Shown piece by piece: positions 11,998-13,981 of a DNA stretch of 13,981 bases (position 1 is its first letter; each line of letters starts with the position of its first letter). Below the pieces are notes generated by a model that ran no database searches, was not told the origin of the DNA, and was given only the letters and a program-made list of their open reading frames with translations. The stretch is from the NCBI GenBank assembly GCA_021798395.1, contig JAJZHS010000026.1, positions 1 through 13,981 of the forward strand, given 5' to 3'. Source of the stretch: Pseudomonadota bacterium. Lineage in GTDB: Bacteria; Pseudomonadota; Gammaproteobacteria; Burkholderiales; Burkholderiaceae_C. Made by a program: the position numbers and the translations under genes.

Positions 11998-12525
11998 ATG
12001 AGCCTCTATCAACTCGGCGACCTGCGGCCCGAAGTCGGCACCGACGTCTTCGTCGCCGACACTGCACGCGTCATCGGTCGCGTGCGCCTGGCCGACCGAT
12101 CCGGCGTCTGGTTCGGCGCCGTGCTGCGCGGCGACAACGAACCGATCGAGATCGGCGTCGGCAGCAATGTGCAGGACGGCGCGGTGCTGCACACCGACCC
12201 CGGCTTCCCGCTGCGCGTCGGCGACGGCGTGACCATCGGCCATCAGGCGGTGCTTCATGGCTGCAGCGTCGGCGACGGCAGTCTGATCGGCATCCAGGCC
12301 GTGGTGCTCAACGGCGCGCGCATCGGCCGCAACTGCCTGGTCGGCGCGGGCGCGGTGGTCACCGAAGGCAAGGAATTTCCCGACGGCAGCCTGATCCTGG
12401 GGGCTCCGGCGCGTGTCGTGCGCAGTCTGGGCGAAGCGCAGATCGCCGGCATGCGGGCCAACGCGCGGACCTATGTGGAGCGCGCCGCTTTGTTCAGCAG
12501 CGGTCTGCAGGATCTGTCCGCGTGA
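11998..12525 (+). CDS. Gamma-carbonic-anhydrase-like hexapeptide-repeat protein (YrdA family)
   Basis: The 175-residue product is a left-handed beta-helix protein with repeated (I/V/L)G(x)4 turns: IGRVRLADRSGVWFGAVLRGD, IGVGSNVQDGAVLHTD, VGDGVTIGHQAVLHGC, IGRNCLVGAGAVV. The three zinc histidines of gamma carbonic anhydrases are present at 65, 82 and 87, with the typical five-residue step between the last two. YrdA relatives bind metal, but many show no strong anhydrase activity, so the enzymatic role is uncertain. ATG 11998 is preferred to GTG 11962 because the family N-terminus (LYQLGDLRPEV) follows it and ACGGA lies seven bases before. It ends in a GTGA overlap with hslO, so the two are probably co-translated. 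Confidence 0.92.
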   Translation: MSLYQLGDLRPEVGTDVFVADTARVIGRVRLADRSGVWFGAVLRGDNEPIEIGVGSNVQDGAVLHTDPGFPLRVGDGVTIGHQAVLHGCSVGDGSLIGIQAVVLNGARIGRNCLVGAGAVVTEGKEFPDGSLILGAPARVVRSLGEAQIAGMRANARTYVERAALFSSGLQDLSA

Positions 12526-13448
12526 GCGCGGATACCCTGCTGAAGTTCATGCTCGGCGCGGGCCAGGTGCGCGGCGCCGTCGTGCAGCTCGAAGCCAGCT
12601 GGCAGACCATGCGCGCGCGTCGCCGGCACGCCGATGCGGTGCAGTTGCTGCTCGGCGAAATGGCCGCCGCGGCGGCGCTTCTGGCCGGCAGCCTGAAGTT
12701 CGACGGCACCCTCGTGCTGCAGTTGCAGGGCGACGGGCCGCTGCGGCTGGCGGTGGCCGAATGTCAGCCCGATTTCGGCCTGCGCGCGACGGCGAAGGCA
12801 GACGCCGAGGCTGCGACGGTCGTCGGACTGGCGTCGCTGGCCAATGCGCACGGCGGCGGCCGCTGCGTGATCACGCTGGATCCGCGCCGCTCCGGGCAGC
12901 AGGCCTACCAGGGCGTGGTCGCGCTCGACGACGCCCGGGGCCACGCACTGCCCGACCTGGCCGCGGTGCTGGGCCAGTATCTGCGCGATTCGGAGCAGAT
13001 CCCGTCGTGGCTGCTGCTGGCGGCCGACGCGCAGCGCGCCTGCGGCCTGCTGGTGCAGCGCATGCCCGGTGACGGGGGGCATGCGCGCGACGCCGACGAC
13101 GCCGACGAGGCGTTCGCGCGCGCGGTGCACCTGGCGTCGACGCTGGGGCGCGACGAGCTGCTGCAGCGCACCCCCGAAGACCTGTTGCACAAGTTGTTCT
13201 GGCAGGAGGAGCCGCGCGTATTCGACCCGCTTCGGCCTCATTTCCACTGCACCTGTTCGACGCATCGCGTCGCCGACATGCTGCGCGCGCTGGGGCGCGA
13301 CGAAGTCGAGTCGGTGCTGAAGGAGCGCGGCGAGGTCGAGGTGACCTGCGAATTCTGCGGCGCCGCGTACACCTTCGACCTGGTCGACGCCGCGCGCCTG
13401 TTCCGCGCCGAGGTCGACCAGCCGCCGGCGCCGCGCGACGCGCAGTAG
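12522..13448 (+). CDS. hslO: Redox-regulated holdase chaperone Hsp33
   Basis: Hsp33 is a zinc protein that becomes an ATP-independent holdase when hypochlorous acid or peroxide oxidises its cysteines. The 308-residue product (E. coli 292) ends with the redox switch: Cys243-x-Cys245, 30 residues, Cys276-x-x-Cys279, the same spacing as E. coli. Conserved text includes AAALLAGSLKFDGTLVLQLQGDGP near 51-73 and QEEPRVFDP near 228-236. The start is GTG 12522, overlapping the upstream stop as GTGA, with AGGA nine bases upstream. A short acidic insert DARDADDADEAF-like lies at about 187-198. The stop TAG (13446-13448) is 16 bases from the convergent ftsB stop. Confidence 0.96.
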   Translation: MSADTLLKFMLGAGQVRGAVVQLEASWQTMRARRRHADAVQLLLGEMAAAAALLAGSLKFDGTLVLQLQGDGPLRLAVAECQPDFGLRATAKADAEAATVVGLASLANAHGGGRCVITLDPRRSGQQAYQGVVALDDARGHALPDLAAVLGQYLRDSEQIPSWLLLAADAQRACGLLVQRMPGDGGHARDADDADEAFARAVHLASTLGRDELLQRTPEDLLHKLFWQEEPRVFDPLRPHFHCTCSTHRVADMLRALGRDEVESVLKERGEVEVTCEFCGAAYTFDLVDAARLFRAEVDQPPAPRDAQ

Positions 13449-13464
13449 CCGCGTGCCGCTGGCG

Positions 13465-13773
13465 TCAGCGTGGCGCCGAGGCCGCCGGCGGCAGCGGCGC
13501 CGAAGCCGGCAGCACCTGCACGTACAGCTCGTTCGGGCGCATCATGCCCATGTCGCGCCGCGCGCGGTCCTGCACCGCCTGCAGACCGTGGCGCAGGTCC
13601 ACGGCCTCGTCGTGCAGCGCCGCGTTGCGCTGTTCGGCGGCCAGGTTGGCCGCCTGCTGTGCCAGCAGTTCGGCGCGCAGCCGCCGCACCTGCGGCAGGC
13701 TGCGGTCGCCGAACCACAGCGACCACTGCAGCAGCGCCAGCGCGCCGATCAGCACGATGCCGACCCAGCGCAT
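13465..13773 (-). CDS. ftsB: Cell division protein FtsB
   Basis: FtsB forms the FtsQLB complex that signals septal peptidoglycan synthesis. The 102-residue product has the expected plan: a short cytoplasmic start MRWV, one membrane helix (about 4-21, GIVLIGALALLQWSLWFG), a periplasmic coiled coil (about 25-70, LRAELLAQQAANLAAEQRN), then ARRDMGMMRPNELYVQV, which matches the conserved ARxxLGxVxxxExxY segment, and a Pro/Ala-rich tail. ATG 13773 is seven bases after the eno stop, the eno-ftsB pair known from many gammaproteobacteria. No Shine-Dalgarno is evident, so it may rely on read-through from eno. Confidence 0.95.
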   Translation of the reverse strand: MRWVGIVLIGALALLQWSLWFGDRSLPQVRRLRAELLAQQAANLAAEQRNAALHDEAVDLRHGLQAVQDRARRDMGMMRPNELYVQVLPASAPLPPAASAPR

Positions 13774-13780
13774 CGGCGTG

Positions 13781-13981
13781 TCAGCGCAGGTTGTAGAACG
13801 TGCTGCGGCCGGCGAAGCGCGCGACGTCGCCGAGGTTTTCCTCGATGCGCAGCAGCTGGTTGTACTTCGCGATGCGGTCCGAGCGCGACAGCGAGCCGGT
13901 CTTGATCTGGCCGGCGTTGGTCGCCACCGCGATGTCGGCGATCGTCGTGTCCTCGGTTTCGCCCGAGCGGTGCGAGACGAC
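13781..13981 (-). CDS. eno: Enolase, C-terminal part (gene continues beyond the window)
   Basis: The last 66 residues of enolase, which interconverts 2-phosphoglycerate and phosphoenolpyruvate. The reading is VSHRSGETEDTTIADIAVAT, then AGQIKTGSLSRSDRIAKYNQ, and LLRIEENLG up to the end GRSTFYNLR and TGA at 13783-13781. SHRSGETED and the lysine of IKTGSLSRSDR belong to the active site. The 5' part and start lie outside. Usually a moonlighting RNA-degradosome partner as well as a glycolytic enzyme. Confidence 0.97.
   Translation of the reverse strand, partial: VVSHRSGETEDTTIADIAVATNAGQIKTGSLSRSDRIAKYNQLLRIEENLGDVARFAGRSTFYNLR

Noticed and set aside
13446..13470. Third stop-codon palindrome at the hslO / ftsB junction
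   Set aside because: Only a five-pair stem (CGCTG-GCGT-CAGCG, 13457-13470) exists and it contains just the ftsB stop, so it does not share the design of the other two.

Overview
The window is a high-GC (roughly two thirds G+C) chromosomal segment packed with conserved genes. Organism: the order mltD, gloB, methyltransferase (yafS-like), rnhA, dnaQ, tRNA, together with eno-ftsB and aat-bpt, is a gammaproteobacterial arrangement. The GC content and the co-directional rnhA-dnaQ pair make me think of Xanthomonadales (for example Rhodanobacteraceae). That placement is an inference from layout, not from a search.

Left part (1-4524): the only recognisable piece at the left edge is the C-terminal coiled coil of an ABC-F ATPase (Uup type) on the plus strand; what lies before about base 97 does not look like Uup. 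It converges on a minus-strand series, transcribed mltD, hemF, nadD, rsfS, rlmH: a lytic transglycosylase lipoprotein, coproporphyrinogen oxidase, NaMN adenylyltransferase, ribosome silencing factor and 23S rRNA methyltransferase. Most of these genes overlap or nearly touch.

Middle (4567-7477): gloB (minus) and a yafS-like methyltransferase (plus) diverge from one shared ATGCAT hexamer, so each promoter must lie inside the other gene. Then rnhA, dnaQ (GTGA overlap), a tRNA-Val(CAC) and a clear intrinsic terminator.

Right part (7487-13981): a penicillin-binding endopeptidase (PBP7/PbpG type) with an unusual basic, repeat-built N-terminal extension and an 11-bp inverted repeat across its promoter region; an IclR-family regulator with a candidate operator; a minus operon aat-bpt-pagP joining the two N-degron aminoacyl transferases with a lipid A palmitoyltransferase; a plus pair of gamma-carbonic-anhydrase-like protein and Hsp33 (hslO); and the minus pair eno (partial)-ftsB.

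Themes: cell-envelope maintenance (mltD, pbpG, pagP, ftsB) mixed with translation, ribosome and protein-quality genes (rsfS, rlmH, tRNA, aat, bpt, hslO). Four gene pairs are joined by the same 4-base GTGA overlap, and two convergent pairs carry both stop codons inside one palindrome. I found no mobile element, CRISPR array, phage gene or obviously new defence system. The less ordinary signals are the repeats in pbpG and mltD, the inverted repeats upstream of pbpG and iclR, the ATGCAT shared start, and the broken-looking left edge.
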